DNA of 64,000 nt. Origin: Clostridiales bacterium. GTDB lineage: Bacteria; Bacillota; Dethiobacteria; Dethiobacterales; Dethiobacteraceae. Every line of letters begins with the position of its first letter. The stretch's first letter is position 1. The stretch lies in assembly GCA_018335855.1 (NCBI GenBank), contig JAGXRM010000053.1, forward strand, positions 28,554 to 92,553. Reading direction: 5' to 3'. The notes below the pieces were generated by a model. That model was not told the origin of the DNA and did no database searches. It saw nothing but the letters and a program-made list of their open reading frames with translations. Shown here piece after piece: positions 51,670-63,762 of the stretch. The position numbers and the translations under genes were made by a program.

Positions 51670-53799
51670 ATGACAGACTTCTATAATGAATTAAACGACG
51701 CACAACGGGATGCGGTCAAATGTACTGATGGTCCGCTCTTAATTCTGGCAGGAGCAGGCAGCGGTAAAACAAGAGTAATTACCCACCGAATTGCCTATCT
51801 GATGCAAGAGAAAAGGGTTGCCCCGTGGGAAATTCTCGCTCTGACATTTACGAATAAAGCGGCACAGGAAATGAGAACACGGCTTGAGTCTTTGGTTGGT
51901 GAGACCCGCGGCATGTGGGTGGCAACATTCCATGCAGCATCAGTGCGGATATTACGGGAGCATGCTGCCGTTTTAGGGTTAAAGCCGTCATTTGTGATTT
52001 ATGACAGTCAGGATCAGTTAACAGTCGTCAAAAATATCATGAAAGATATGAATATGGAAGATACCCGGTTTAAGCCCAGAGCAGTGCAAAGTGCAATCAG
52101 TCGTGCAAAGAACGAAATGAATGATGTGGACGTCTATGAGGAACAGGCCGACAACTTTTATACACGGACAGTTGCCCGGATTTTCGGAAGATACCAGCAG
52201 CGGTTAAAGCTGAATAATGCTGTGGATTTCGATGATTTGCTGCTTTTGGTTGTCCGGCTGTTCCACGAACATCCCGACATTCTTGCCCGCTACCAGGAAA
52301 AGTTCCGTTATATTCTTGTTGATGAATACCAGGATACAAACAAGGTACAATATGAGATTGTACGGCTACTGGCAGGAACACATCGAAACCTTTGTGTCGT
52401 TGGCGATGATGACCAGTCCATCTATCAGTTTCGCGGCGCCGATGTTCGCAATATCCTGGATTTTGAACGGGACTGGCCCGACTCAGAGGTTGTTAAACTG
52501 GAGGAAAACTATCGCTCTACAGGCAATATTCTGGAAGCGGCCTACCATGTGGTAAAACATAATACCGGTCGGAAGCATAAGAAACTCTGGACACGACAGG
52601 CGGCTGGTGACCCGGTGACCGTTCACCTCGCCGAAGATGAGTACCAGGAAGCCCGCTATATTGCCTCAGAAATACGTTCCCTTTCCCACCAGTACGACCA
52701 GTTTGCCATACTATACCGGACCAATGCTCAGTCCCGTGCGATTGAAGATGCCATGGTTCGGGACAATATACCGTATCAGATGGTAGGGGGGGTCCGCTTT
52801 TGGGAGCGCAAAGAAGTGAAAGACCTTCTGGCCTACCTGCGGGTGATTGACAACCCGGCCGATGATATCAGCCTGATGAGGATTATTAATGTACCCCGAC
52901 GGGGGATTGGTGCCACCTCGGTCCAGCGTTTGCGAGAACTGGCTGCAGAGAATAATATTACTTTCTTTGAGGCGCTCGGAAATGCTTCCGCGGCGGGCCT
53001 CAGTACGGCTATTCTTAAAAAGGCTACGGATTTTGCTGCCTTTCTGGAAAATCTAATTACTATGAGGGAATACTTAGGAGTGGACGAGCTTTGTGAACAG
53101 GTGCTAACGAAAAGCGGTTACCTGGAAGAGCTCCGGGCAGAAGGCAGTGAACAGGCACAGAGCCGTGCAGAAAACCTACAGGAGTTCATAACGGTCGCAC
53201 AGCAATATATGAAGACGGATGAGGAAGAAAAAAACCTGACAACGTTCTTAACCGAGCTGGCATTAATCAGTGACCTGGACGCCCTGGCCGATGATGATAC
53301 ACCCCGTGTTATTCTGATGACTCTCCATTCCGCGAAAGGGTTAGAATTCCCCGTTGTTTTCCTGGCGGGGATGGAAGAAGGGCTTTTCCCGCATATGCGT
53401 TCTTTTGATACCGCTGACGGCATTGAAGAAGAAAGGCGTTTGTGCTATGTGGGAATTACCCGGGCGCAGCGGCGTATCTATTTAACACTGGCTCGCCGCC
53501 GAAATCTCTTTGGCCAGTCTATGCAGAATCTGCCGTCACGGTTTCTTTCAGAAATTCCGGAGTCTGTTTTAAGTAAAAGTGAAGAATCTGCGGCTGCCAC
53601 CGCAGCTGCAGCGATACCGGCAGGAGCCGGGGAGACTATGGTTGTGGGTGACCACGTGGAACACGGCAAATGGGGAACGGGAGAAGTCCGGGCTGTTGAT
53701 GTATTAAGCGACGGCGATACTGTTTTGACCATTCATTTTCCCGATTTAGGCCTGAAAAAGGTGATTGCCCGGTACGCACCACTGCGTAAAGTGAAATGA
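51670..53799 (+). CDS. pcrA: ATP-dependent DNA helicase PcrA (UvrD/Rep family)
   Basis: A 709-residue superfamily 1 helicase. Motifs are in order: Walker A (LAGAGSGKTRVI), Ia (FTNKAAQEM), II (VDEYQDTN), III (VGDDDQSIYQFRGA), IV (LEENYRS), V (LMTLHSAKGLEFPVVF) and VI (VGITRAQRRIYLT). It unwinds DNA in repair and replication. ATG 51670 follows GGGAGG; the frame is open from 51574. The C-terminus ends with the PcrA tail (VEHGKWGTGEVRAVD). ligA follows after 9 nt. Confidence 0.96.
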   Translation: MTDFYNELNDAQRDAVKCTDGPLLILAGAGSGKTRVITHRIAYLMQEKRVAPWEILALTFTNKAAQEMRTRLESLVGETRGMWVATFHAASVRILREHAAVLGLKPSFVIYDSQDQLTVVKNIMKDMNMEDTRFKPRAVQSAISRAKNEMNDVDVYEEQADNFYTRTVARIFGRYQQRLKLNNAVDFDDLLLLVVRLFHEHPDILARYQEKFRYILVDEYQDTNKVQYEIVRLLAGTHRNLCVVGDDDQSIYQFRGADVRNILDFERDWPDSEVVKLEENYRSTGNILEAAYHVVKHNTGRKHKKLWTRQAAGDPVTVHLAEDEYQEARYIASEIRSLSHQYDQFAILYRTNAQSRAIEDAMVRDNIPYQMVGGVRFWERKEVKDLLAYLRVIDNPADDISLMRIINVPRRGIGATSVQRLRELAAENNITFFEALGNASAAGLSTAILKKATDFAAFLENLITMREYLGVDELCEQVLTKSGYLEELRAEGSEQAQSRAENLQEFITVAQQYMKTDEEEKNLTTFLTELALISDLDALADDDTPRVILMTLHSAKGLEFPVVFLAGMEEGLFPHMRSFDTADGIEEERRLCYVGITRAQRRIYLTLARRRNLFGQSMQNLPSRFLSEIPESVLSKSEESAAATAAAAIPAGAGETMVVGDHVEHGKWGTGEVRAVDVLSDGDTVLTIHFPDLGLKKVIARYAPLRKVK

Positions 53800-55869
<2,070 letters not shown>

Positions 55870-55882
55870 GGAGGAATGCTAA

Positions 55883-56491
55883 ATGATGAACAGAGGCACT
55901 GCCATTATTTTAATCTTCCTGGTCATAAGTGCAGTACTACTGTGGTTTGCCCCGGCAGAACAAACATTGGGACAGTGGATTAAGCTGATTTATTTTCACG
56001 GCACGCTAAGCTATGCCGGGTTATATGCTTTTTATGCAGCCGCGCTATTAGGTTTAGCTTACTTGGTTTCATCGCATACACCCCTTGGGCTGTGGTCCTG
56101 GGAAATTGGCCTGTGGGCTGTGGTTGTCTGGTTTGTGTCAGTGGCACTTTCCCTTGTGTCCATGCAGGTCGTCTGGGGTGGCCTGTTTTGGGCCGAACCG
56201 CGTACCATTGCGGCGATAACGATGTTAGTACTGGGTGTAGGGAAAGAAGCAATTGCGTCTGGGGGAAGTTTAAAGCTGAAATCAGGAGCAAATATTGCAT
56301 TTGCGGCGGCAGTTCTGTTAATCAGAAGAAACATGGGCATGGTCATGCATCCGGATAACCCCATCGGCGCCTCTGATTCCGTGGCTGTTAAAGTCTTTCC
56401 ACTGCTGCTTTTAATCTTGACAATAGTCACAATCATTGAGTTTAGCCGCTGGCGACTGTCGCAAAGCAGTAATAAGGGTATGGTCAGGTAA
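55883..56491 (+). CDS. CcmC/CcsA-like cytochrome c assembly membrane protein (distant)
   Basis: A 202-residue protein with about six hydrophobic helices. The segment GQWIKLIYFHGTLSYAGLYAF and the later WSWEIGLWAVVVW resemble the heme-handling CcmC family, but the canonical Trp-rich WWD motif is reduced. The presence of a small c-type haem peptide at 57743 fits a role in cytochrome c maturation. This call is tentative. GGAGGA precedes ATG 55883; ATG 55886 is possible. Confidence 0.5.
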   Translation: MMNRGTAIILIFLVISAVLLWFAPAEQTLGQWIKLIYFHGTLSYAGLYAFYAAALLGLAYLVSSHTPLGLWSWEIGLWAVVVWFVSVALSLVSMQVVWGGLFWAEPRTIAAITMLVLGVGKEAIASGGSLKLKSGANIAFAAAVLLIRRNMGMVMHPDNPIGASDSVAVKVFPLLLLILTIVTIIEFSRWRLSQSSNKGMVR

Positions 56492-56590
56492 GCTTTCCAT
56501 GCAATCTGGCCTAGAAAGAAATGAAAGCAAAAATAGCCAGCGAAGGGGAAGAATCCCTCGTTGACTATTTAAAACAGAATTCCTAGCATA

Positions 56591-56616
56591 AAACACCGTG
56601 TTACATAGCGGTGTTT
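56591..56616. terminator. Bidirectional terminator between convergent genes
   Basis: AAACACCG (56591-56598) and CGGTGTTT (56609-56616) flank a 10-nt loop between the CcmC-like gene and the epimerase gene. Confidence 0.78.
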
Positions 56617-57583
56617 ATTTCTTGCGCATCACATGTTCCCTGACCTGTTCAGCTTTCGACTTCTTCACATACCCCTGCTCAACTGCCCATAGTATGGTTT
56701 CCAGCCAGTCTTCGCGGATTGGGCGCGGGGAAAAGCCCAATTCATGTTTTGCCTTATCATTGCTAAATATCCAGTTCCATGTTAGATAGTTTTCAATAAA
56801 TTCGTGGGATAACAGATCTTCTTTAAGGCCAGGCAAAGCATTTTTAAGTGAAGATACAATCAGTAATAACGGCAGCGGGAGCGATAACCCGAGAGCACGG
56901 GGTAGGCCGGATAGTTCGCTGAACAGGTTGAGGATGTCGGCCATTTGTAAGGGATCGTCCCCCGTAAGGTAATATACTTCCCCGGAACGGCCTTTTTCCA
57001 TGGCGGCGAGACAACCTGCTGCAGCATCGTCTGCGCCGATTAAACTGTAAACATGTTTACGTGAACCGGGGACTGTACGAATAAAACTGTTTGCATAGAG
57101 AGAGAAACAGGTGGCCGCGTAGCTTGCACCTGCACCCACCAAAAAGGATGGGCGGACAATAACAACTTCAATGTTGCTTTCTTGTGCAAAACGCATGACT
57201 ACTTCTTCAGCCTGAAATTTGGTGTCCTGGTATGGTGCGGGCAGGGGTTTGGGAGCATGGGCTTCGGTTATTGCCCGGAAGCTTTGTGACGGGCCTGCAG
57301 CACCTATGCTGGACACGTATAATACACGGCGAACCTTTGCCTTGACGGCCGCTTGTAATAAATTTTCTGTACCAATCACATTGAAGTCAAAAAACTCCTG
57401 AGAACGGTTGGAGAATTCTATATGCTCCTCACAGTGATATAGAGTATCGCAACCTGTTAGAGCGCTTGCCAGACTTTCTTCGTCTTGAGTAACGCTTACG
57501 CATTGAACATCCTCTTTCCTTTCCCGGAGAAGAGATGCAATCTTCATACCCAGTAAACTGTCGCAACCTGTAATGGCATGCAT
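56615..57583 (-). CDS. NAD-dependent epimerase/dehydratase family protein
   Basis: A 322-residue extended short-chain dehydrogenase. The N-terminal region (AITGCDSLLGMKIASLL) replaces the usual TGxxGxxG with TGCDSLLG. The NNVxGTENLLQAA-like segment, VLYVSSIGAAG and the PYQDTKFQAEEVV motif (YxxxK as YQDTK) are present. It acts on an unknown nucleotide sugar, steroid-like or lipid substrate. Alone on the minus strand, with AGGAGG before its start. Confidence 0.85.
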   Translation of the reverse strand: MHAITGCDSLLGMKIASLLRERKEDVQCVSVTQDEESLASALTGCDTLYHCEEHIEFSNRSQEFFDFNVIGTENLLQAAVKAKVRRVLYVSSIGAAGPSQSFRAITEAHAPKPLPAPYQDTKFQAEEVVMRFAQESNIEVVIVRPSFLVGAGASYAATCFSLYANSFIRTVPGSRKHVYSLIGADDAAAGCLAAMEKGRSGEVYYLTGDDPLQMADILNLFSELSGLPRALGLSLPLPLLLIVSSLKNALPGLKEDLLSHEFIENYLTWNWIFSNDKAKHELGFSPRPIREDWLETILWAVEQGYVKKSKAEQVREHVMRKK

Positions 57584-57742
57584 GGTAAGTCCTCCTTTTT
57601 AGCCGTTATGGTCTATTATAATCAATATCAGAAAATATTAAAAGAAAATTCTGAATAAATTCTGAAAATCTGTAAAAAAGTTGTCATTTTGAAGGGTATA
57701 TGTTAAACAACGGAGAATACTAAAAAAAATATACTGGAGGGA

Positions 57743-57985
57743 ATGAACATTTCTCGGACAATTTATTTAATCTCTGTGTTGGTAATTATGCTTCTTGTTG
57801 GCGTTTATGTGCGGGCAGGAGTTGACCGCACCGAAACGCCACAAGTCACGGGTCCGGTTATTACTCACCCTGTGGCGGGACGGGAAAATTGTTTAGCTTG
57901 TCACGGTAATATCACTGAGAGTCATAATGCAATGTTTGGGCCGGGAAACTATAATAATTGTCTAAACTGTCATGCAGAACAATAA
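57743..57985 (+). CDS. Small membrane-anchored dihaem c-type cytochrome
   Basis: An 80-residue protein with an N-terminal hydrophobic anchor (residues 5-25) and two haem-binding motifs, CLACH and CLNCH, near the C-terminus. A His in GNITESHNAMFG may serve as a distal ligand. The size is minimal for a cytochrome c. It would face the outside of the membrane. GGAGGG lies close to the ATG. Confidence 0.82.
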   Translation: MNISRTIYLISVLVIMLLVGVYVRAGVDRTETPQVTGPVITHPVAGRENCLACHGNITESHNAMFGPGNYNNCLNCHAEQ

Positions 57986-58030
57986 AGAGGAAATTTGCAT
58001 GCTTGTTATAAGTTTGAGAGGGGGGTAATC

Positions 58031-58387
58031 GTGCAGCGAATTGTTAATATTTTAGCACCTAAGCACGGGGAAATGAAGAGAGTGGTACATAACGCCGCAG
58101 ATGTCAAAGCGCTCCGTGTCAAGCTGGAACCGGGCGAAAAAGCGGATGAATGTATTGTGGATGCCCCCGTACTGCTCTTTGTTATGGATGGTGACGGTAC
58201 ATTGCATATTGAGGATGAGTCGTATCCATTGACAGACGGAGATATTACCGTAGTTCCTGCGGGGAAGACCAGGTACCTGGAAGCAGGAAAACAAGGCTTC
58301 CGCCTCCTGGCTGTACAGAGTCACCAGGCGGATAAAACCTGCGGGCTGTGCGCTCTGCTGGAAAACTGCGTAAGCTTAAAAGACTAG
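58031..58387 (+). CDS. Cupin-domain protein
   Basis: A 118-residue single-domain cupin with the beta-barrel pattern DAPVLLFVMDGDGTLHIEDESYPLTDGDITVVPAGKTRYL. The first cupin motif lacks the usual pair of metal-binding His. The C-terminus has CGLCALLENC, three cysteines that could bind metal. The start is GTG 58031, because GAGGGGGG lies directly upstream; the frame is open from 57995. It is placed directly after the small cytochrome gene and ends at a terminator. Confidence 0.8.
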   Translation: MQRIVNILAPKHGEMKRVVHNAADVKALRVKLEPGEKADECIVDAPVLLFVMDGDGTLHIEDESYPLTDGDITVVPAGKTRYLEAGKQGFRLLAVQSHQADKTCGLCALLENCVSLKD

Positions 58388-58393
58388 CCTTAT

Positions 58394-58420
58394 AATAACG
58401 GGTAACACCGTTATTTTTTT
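58394..58420 (+). terminator. Terminator after cupin gene
   Basis: AATAACGG/CCGTTATT hairpin followed by a run of T. Confidence 0.88.
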
Positions 58421-58439
58421 TACCTTCTCATTCCGAAAG

Positions 58440-58468
58440 TTGCCGAAGAATATGGATTATGGTATAAT
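58440..58468 (+). promoter_or_regulatory. SigA promoter of the thioesterase-gatCAB operon
   Basis: TTGCCG (58440-58445), 17-nt spacer, TATAAT (58463-58468). A frame beginning at this TTG is open, but the promoter itself shows that translation starts downstream. Confidence 0.82.
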
Positions 58469-58499
58469 TTGCCCGTGGTGTATCTGCCGCGAAAGTGTG

Positions 58500-58931
58500 G
58501 TGTTAGGTGTGAAACTTGTTGATAACAATAAATGTTTCGCCTGCGGAGTTGCTAATCCCCATGGGCTCAAACTGGAGTTTGAGTGGGACGGTGAAGAATA
58601 TTTTTGTGATTTTTACACTGACGAGCGGTATCAGGGGTATACCGGAGTCATGCACGGCGGAATTACCGCCACGATTTTGGATGAAGTTATGGCTAAACAC
58701 TTAAATACCCGCGGCATGGGTGTGGTTACCGCCGGTATGGAACTACGGTACAAAAAACCTGTACCGACTGGTGTTACCGTTCGCTGTGTCGCTCGCCAGG
58801 ATAGTGTGAAGCGAAATATATATGTAATGACAGCCGTAGTCATCTTGCCCGACGGAGACGTGGCTGTGGAGGCCACAGGAAAATTTGTCCGATTGGTCGG
58901 AGCTAACGATGTGAAGGAGGAGCAAGTATGA
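58500..58931 (+). CDS. Hot-dog thioesterase (PaaI-like)
   Basis: A 143-residue hot-dog-fold protein with CFACGVANPHGLKL, the conserved HGGITATILDEVM (catalytic Asp/Glu helix) and the TAGMELRYKKPVPTG strand. It probably hydrolyses acyl-CoA thioesters. Start GTG at 58500 or 58509; neither has a clear ribosome site, but both lie just downstream of a strong promoter. The stop overlaps gatC (ATGA). Confidence 0.82.
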   Translation: MLGVKLVDNNKCFACGVANPHGLKLEFEWDGEEYFCDFYTDERYQGYTGVMHGGITATILDEVMAKHLNTRGMGVVTAGMELRYKKPVPTGVTVRCVARQDSVKRNIYVMTAVVILPDGDVAVEATGKFVRLVGANDVKEEQV

Positions 58932-59215
58932 AAATTACCAGGGAAGAGGTTGCCCATGTAGCCCGTCTGGCCAGACTGGAAATGGATGACTCAGAGATGG
59001 AAGCATACACTGAGCAGCTAAACGCCATTTTACAATATGCGGACAAGCTAAACCGGCTGGATACAGAAAAAATACAGCCCACAGCCCACGTCCTTCCTTT
59101 AAATAACGTGTTCCGTGAGGACAGGGTCCGCCCTTGCCTACCCAGGGAAGAAGCGCTGGCCAATGCTCCTGATGAGGAAGACGGTATGTTTCGTGTGCCC
59201 CGTGTGATTGAGTAG
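58928..59215 (+). CDS. gatC: Asp-tRNA(Asn)/Glu-tRNA(Gln) amidotransferase subunit C
   Basis: A 95-residue GatC, starting [19 protein letters not shown] and with the [13 protein letters not shown] segment, both family hallmarks. It stabilises the GatAB complex. It overlaps the thioesterase stop by 4 nt, and gatA follows after 13 nt. Confidence 0.95.
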   Translation: MKITREEVAHVARLARLEMDDSEMEAYTEQLNAILQYADKLNRLDTEKIQPTAHVLPLNNVFREDRVRPCLPREEALANAPDEEDGMFRVPRVIE

Positions 59216-59228
59216 AGGAGGAGTTTCC

Positions 59229-60695
59229 TTGTTAGAAAAATTAACTGTGTCTGAAGCATTGGATAAGCTACATAAAAAAGAAGTGAGTTCCCGGGAACTG
59301 ACGGAAGCTGCGCTTGCCCGTATTTCTGCCGTGGATCAGGAAGTCAAAGCGTTTATGACGGTGATAGGCGATCAGGCGTTGGCTGAAGCGGCCACCCTAG
59401 ACGCCAGGCGTTTAAATGGCGAGACTGTCGGTCCGCTGGCGGGAATACCTATGGCACTGAAAGATAATATGTGTACCAAAGGAATACGCACTACCTGTTC
59501 GTCCAAAATCCTGCACAACTTCATCCCGCCCTATGATGCGACCGTGACAACGCTTTTAAAAAACGCAGGCGCTGTGTTGCTGGGTAAAACAAACCTGGAC
59601 GAGTTTGCTATGGGTTCCTCCACGGAAAATTCGGCGTACTTTACAACTAGGAACCCCTGGGATACCAGGTGCGTTCCCGGCGGTTCCAGTGGCGGCTCCG
59701 CTGCGGCTGTCATTGCAGATGAAGCGTTTTTCGCCCTGGGTTCAGATACCGGAGGATCGATACGCCAGCCAGCCGCTTTTTGCGGTGTCGTTGGTATGAA
59801 GCCTACATATGGCCGGGTCTCCCGCTACGGGTTAATCGCCTTTGCTTCGTCTCTGGACCAAATCGGCCCGTTCACCAAAGATGTTCGTGACTGCGCCCTG
59901 GTACTTAACTCTATAGCTGCTCACGATCCCGGTGACTCCACTTCTGCTAACGTGGAAACACCGGATTATACATCTTTCCTTAACGGCAACGTTAAAGGGA
60001 TGAAAATCGGAGTTCCCCGTGAATATTTCGCTGAAGGAATCGAATCGGAAGTGAAGGACGCTGTGCGAAAAGCGCTGGATGTGCTGGTATCCCTGGGCGC
60101 CGAAGCAGAAGAGATTTCTCTGCCGCACACAGACTACGGTATTCCCGTCTATTACCTGATTGCACCGGCGGAAGCATCCAGCAACCTGGCACGCTACGAC
60201 GGTGTTCAGTACGGGTTCCGTGCCGAAGCAGACAACCTGCTGGACATGTATAAAAAGACACGCAGCCAGGGTTTTGGCACTGAGGTGAAGCGCAGGATTA
60301 TGCTGGGCACCTATGCGCTCAGCTCCGGCTATTATGATGCCTATTACCTGAAAGCCTTAAAAGTCCGGACATTAATTAAACAGGACTTTGACCAAGCTTT
60401 TGAAAAATATGATGTAATCCTCACTCCAACAGCACCAACTGTGGCTTTTCAGGCAGGTACGGTGGAAAATCTCCTGACCATGTATCTCAATGACATTTGT
60501 ACGATTCCCGCTAACTTAGCAGGACTGCCTGCTGTTTCCATACCCTGTGGTTTTGCCGGTAAATTACCAGTCGGTTTACAGTTAATCGGCAAACCGTTTG
60601 ACGAAGGAACAATTCTTCGCGCTGCTTACGCCTATGAACAAAATAGCGGTATCGAGCGGAAGAAACCGGGACTTGGTAAAGGGGGCGCTGCCTAA
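59229..60695 (+). CDS. gatA: Asp/Glu-tRNA amidotransferase subunit A
   Basis: A 488-residue amidase. The catalytic Lys is in PMALKDNMC, and the Ser-cisSer-Lys signature region is [38 protein letters not shown]. It releases ammonia from glutamine for transamidation of mischarged tRNA. Start TTG 59229 behind GGAGGAG; the frame is open from 59208. The stop overlaps gatB by one base. Confidence 0.96.
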   Translation: MLEKLTVSEALDKLHKKEVSSRELTEAALARISAVDQEVKAFMTVIGDQALAEAATLDARRLNGETVGPLAGIPMALKDNMCTKGIRTTCSSKILHNFIPPYDATVTTLLKNAGAVLLGKTNLDEFAMGSSTENSAYFTTRNPWDTRCVPGGSSGGSAAAVIADEAFFALGSDTGGSIRQPAAFCGVVGMKPTYGRVSRYGLIAFASSLDQIGPFTKDVRDCALVLNSIAAHDPGDSTSANVETPDYTSFLNGNVKGMKIGVPREYFAEGIESEVKDAVRKALDVLVSLGAEAEEISLPHTDYGIPVYYLIAPAEASSNLARYDGVQYGFRAEADNLLDMYKKTRSQGFGTEVKRRIMLGTYALSSGYYDAYYLKALKVRTLIKQDFDQAFEKYDVILTPTAPTVAFQAGTVENLLTMYLNDICTIPANLAGLPAVSIPCGFAGKLPVGLQLIGKPFDEGTILRAAYAYEQNSGIERKKPGLGKGGAA

Positions 60696-62125
60696 TGAGC
60701 AAGTATGAAACAGTCATCGGCCTCGAGGTCCATGTGGAACTGGCAACGAACACAAAGATATTCTGTTCGTGCCCCACAGAATTCGGCAAAGATCCCAACA
60801 CTCATGTCTGTCCGGTCTGTCTGGGGTTCCCCGGTTCCCTGCCGGTACTGAATAAAAGTGCAGTGGAGTTTGCAATTCGCGCAGCGCTGGCACTGAACTG
60901 TGAAATTCCGTCTTTTGCGAAGTTTGACCGCAAAAATTATTTCTACCCCGATCTGCCTAAGGCGTACCAGATTTCCCAGTTCGATCTGCCCATGGCCGTC
61001 AACGGCTATCTGGACATTGAAGTAGAAGGACAAACTAAACGGATTGGCATTACCCGGGTCCACCTGGAAGAAGATGCCGGAAAACTGATTCATGCCGATT
61101 TTGGCGATTATTCACTGACCGACTATAACCGCACCGGCGTACCGCTTATTGAAATCGTTTCGGAACCGGACATGCGTTCCGCCGATGAGGCGAAAGCATA
61201 TCTGGAGAAGCTTAAGAGTATCATCCAGTATACCGGCGTCTCCGATGTAAAAATGGAAGAAGGAAGCCTGCGCTGTGACGCCAATGTTTCCATTATGCCG
61301 GCAGGTAGTACCGAGTTTGGTACCCGTTCTGAAATTAAAAACATGAACTCCTTCAGAGCCGTACACCGCGGCATTGAATATGAAGTGGAGCGCCAGGCCG
61401 GGGTCCTTGAGTCCGGCGGCAAAGTGGTTCAGGAAACGCGCCGCTGGGATGAAAACAAAGGAATCACTTATTCCATGCGTTCCAAAGAAGAAGCCCACGA
61501 CTACCGGTATTTCCCCGATCCGGACCTTGTCCCGGTCATCGTTGACCGAGACTGGGTTCATGAAATTAAAGCCGGCCTGCCGGAAATGCCAGACGCCCGC
61601 CGCCAGCGTTATGTGACTGAGATGGGCCTTCCCGAGTACGACGCTGCTGTAATTACCGCATCCAAAGCGATGGCCGACTTTTTTGAAGCAGTCGCTGCTG
61701 ATTACCACGATGTTAAGGCGGTATCTAACTGGCTAATGGGGGATATCTCCGGATTTCTCAATGCTGAAGGCAAAGAGATTCAGGACACCAAGCTGACACC
61801 TGCGCATTTAGTGGAATTATTAAAGCTACAAAATAACGGTACCATTAGCGGTAAAATCGCCAAAACCGTCTTTGAAGAAATGTTTACCACCGGTAAATTG
61901 CCGGGTGAAATAGTAAAGGAAAAAGGCCTTGTCCAAATCTCCGATGAAGGTGCCATCGCCGCCATCGTCGATCAGGTCATTGCCGGGAACCCACAATCGG
62001 TGGAAGACTACAGAAACGGTAAAGAGAAAGCCATCGGCTTCCTCGTCGGCCAAGTCATGAAACTTTCTAAAGGAAAAGCAAACCCCGGCTTAGCCAATAA
62101 GCTCCTCAAGGAAAAACTCCAATAA
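60695..62125 (+). CDS. gatB: Asp/Glu-tRNA amidotransferase subunit B
   Basis: A 476-residue GatB with [24 protein letters not shown], the [17 protein letters not shown] zinc/cradle region, [17 protein letters not shown] and the C-terminal YqeY-like helical domain. It phosphorylates and transamidates the mischarged tRNA. It is the last gene of the operon and is followed by a terminator. Confidence 0.96.
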   Translation: MSKYETVIGLEVHVELATNTKIFCSCPTEFGKDPNTHVCPVCLGFPGSLPVLNKSAVEFAIRAALALNCEIPSFAKFDRKNYFYPDLPKAYQISQFDLPMAVNGYLDIEVEGQTKRIGITRVHLEEDAGKLIHADFGDYSLTDYNRTGVPLIEIVSEPDMRSADEAKAYLEKLKSIIQYTGVSDVKMEEGSLRCDANVSIMPAGSTEFGTRSEIKNMNSFRAVHRGIEYEVERQAGVLESGGKVVQETRRWDENKGITYSMRSKEEAHDYRYFPDPDLVPVIVDRDWVHEIKAGLPEMPDARRQRYVTEMGLPEYDAAVITASKAMADFFEAVAADYHDVKAVSNWLMGDISGFLNAEGKEIQDTKLTPAHLVELLKLQNNGTISGKIAKTVFEEMFTTGKLPGEIVKEKGLVQISDEGAIAAIVDQVIAGNPQSVEDYRNGKEKAIGFLVGQVMKLSKGKANPGLANKLLKEKLQ

Positions 62126-62152
62126 ACCAGCTTACAATTGACACTATAATAG

Positions 62153-62183
62153 TAAAAGTGGCGGAATGATCCGTCACTTTTTT
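62153..62183 (+). terminator. Terminator after gatB
   Basis: AAGTGGCGGA-ATGA-TCCGTCACTT (one G-T pair) followed by a run of T. Confidence 0.88.
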
Positions 62184-62202
62184 ATACTGCTAGAAATTAT
62201 AT

Positions 62203-62328
62203 CGCTCGCATTTAGCGAGCGGCTAACGTAAGCAGTACTGAAATGCGCGCGTTGAGGGAAGCGAATAAGCGCGCATTTCTTGTGTACAAAAGCCGGGGGT
62301 GTCCTGTCGCTACAAGACCACCCCCGGC
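62203..62328. repeat. Three consecutive strong inverted repeats in intergenic DNA
   Basis: CGCTCGC/GCGAGCG at 62203-62221, GAAATGCGCGC/GCGCGCATTTC at 62240-62279 and GCCGGGGGTG/CACCCCCGGC at 62292-62328. The intervening DNA shows no gene. The last could be a terminator for the minus strand remnant; the first two look like pieces of a palindromic repeat. Confidence 0.6.
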
Positions 62329-62341
62329 AGTTTTCTGTAAG

Positions 62342-62425
62342 CTATACGTCTCTGACGATTGACATCATCTCTTCAAACGCATCAGCAACGGCAATAATGC
62401 GGGCCTGGACAGGAAACAAGTTGCT
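62342..62425 (-). pseudogene. HD-GYP domain C-terminal remnant
   Basis: On the minus strand the frame reads LFPVQARIIAVADAFEEMM followed by SIVRDV and a stop. It corresponds to the conserved ARIxAVADxFxAM segment of HD-GYP cyclic-di-GMP phosphodiesterases. Only about 27 codons remain, with no start, so this is a deletion remnant abutting the chemoreceptor remnant on the other strand. Confidence 0.6.
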
Positions 62426-63324
62426 GGCGGTGACTTTACTGTTTCAACTGACATAAAAAGAAATGATGAGATTGGACAGTTAGGCATGCGTTTAATACTA
62501 TGAATGAGAACCTGCGTCAGCTTATTCGCCAGGCGGTTCTGACAGCCACAGGCGTAAATGAAGGCAGTGAAGCATTGTCCGAGGCAGTGGAATCTGTGAG
62601 CGCGTCACTGGAAGAAGTGGTGGCCAGCACCAATCAGTTCTCAAGCAATACGCAAGAGATGAGCGCGAGTTCACAAGAAATGGCTGAGTTGTCCAACCAA
62701 GTTGCGACCAGTGCCGCAGAAGGCAGCGCTGCCGTAGATAACGCTATTTTGCAAATGCAGGAAATTAATACCATGGTTGAAGGACTTCGCAATGTCATTG
62801 GTGCCTTGGATAAGCGTTCGCAGGATATTGGTAATATTGTTGGCCTCATCACTGATGTTGCGGAACAGACAAACTTGCTTGCTTTAAATGCAGCTATTGA
62901 GGCTGCAAGAGCAGGTGAGCAGGGCCGAGGCTTTGCTGTTGTGGCAGAAGAAGTTCGGAAGCTGGCTGAGCAGTCCCGCACCGCAGCTGAGGAGATACGA
63001 AAACTTGTAAGAGAAACGCAGGAAGAGAGTAGCTGTGCCGTAACTAGTATGGAAAAAGGCGTGGAGACGGTTCGAAGTAGCTCGGACGTCGTTTTAGCAA
63101 GCGGCGTAACATTCAGAGAAATTGTCAAAAATGTAAACAGTATTGTACAGAAGATTGAAGTGGTTACTTCATCGGCCCAGGAGGTTAGTGCAGGCAGTGA
63201 GGAAATTGCCGCTTCAACAGAAGAGCAGTCCTCTGTTATGGAAGAGATAAATGCGTCTGCTGAGGAACTAAGGGCAAATGCAGATGCCCTGATTAAAGAA
63301 TTGAATCGCTTTAAGTATAATTAA
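62420..63324 (+). pseudogene. Methyl-accepting chemotaxis protein, 5'-truncated and frameshifted
   Basis: The open frame from 62500 (274 residues) is a complete cytoplasmic signalling domain, with hairpin tip [41 protein letters not shown]. Upstream, in another frame, 62420-62490 encodes [23 protein letters not shown], the end of a HAMP domain. One missing base near 62487 breaks the join (the intact form would read [11 protein letters not shown]). The sensor and membrane parts are absent. It is probably a pseudogene, though the kinase-control part could still be made from ATG 62500. Confidence 0.8.
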
Positions 63325-63762
63325 GTTAGTCCCCAATGTTACACTCTTGGCAAACGGGCACTCTCTATATTTTTTGCATATGTCTGCCAGCATCTTCTAG
63401 CCAAGTATGCATTAACAACGTTAGCCCAAGTAATATACCGTTTTCGAAGTAAAGTCGGGGTTTGGCGGTCAAACTTTCACATTGACTAATAGCCAGAAGC
63501 AAGAAAAGTATAGAAAAAATGCTGTATAAAATTAAAAAGCTGAGTTCTCATTATGATGCATCCCTATCAGCCTCCTTACCAATATGATACACAAAAACCG
63601 CTATTATTAAATGACACAGTAATTAATAAACTGGGAAAACCTCTATTGGGATAAAAAATGTCGTACATTTTTAAGACAAAATTAATTGATGAAATATAGG
63701 AAGATTTACAGATGCATTTCCTGTAAGATATGATTGTACAAAAATTGTTGGGGGGTGTTGAA
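63325..63762. other. Gene-poor AT-rich stretch, with a doubtful 33-codon frame
   Basis: No convincing gene. A short frame at 63553-63654 reads MMHPYQPPYQYDTQK and continues to LGKPLLG, without a ribosome site, and is more likely decayed or chance sequence. The stretch includes AT-rich DNA that could hold a promoter for the gene starting at 63763. Confidence 0.4.

Noticed and set aside
58440..58499. N-terminal extension of the thioesterase beginning at TTG 58440
   Set aside because: That TTG is the -35 box of a good promoter (TATAAT at 58463), so translation must start downstream.
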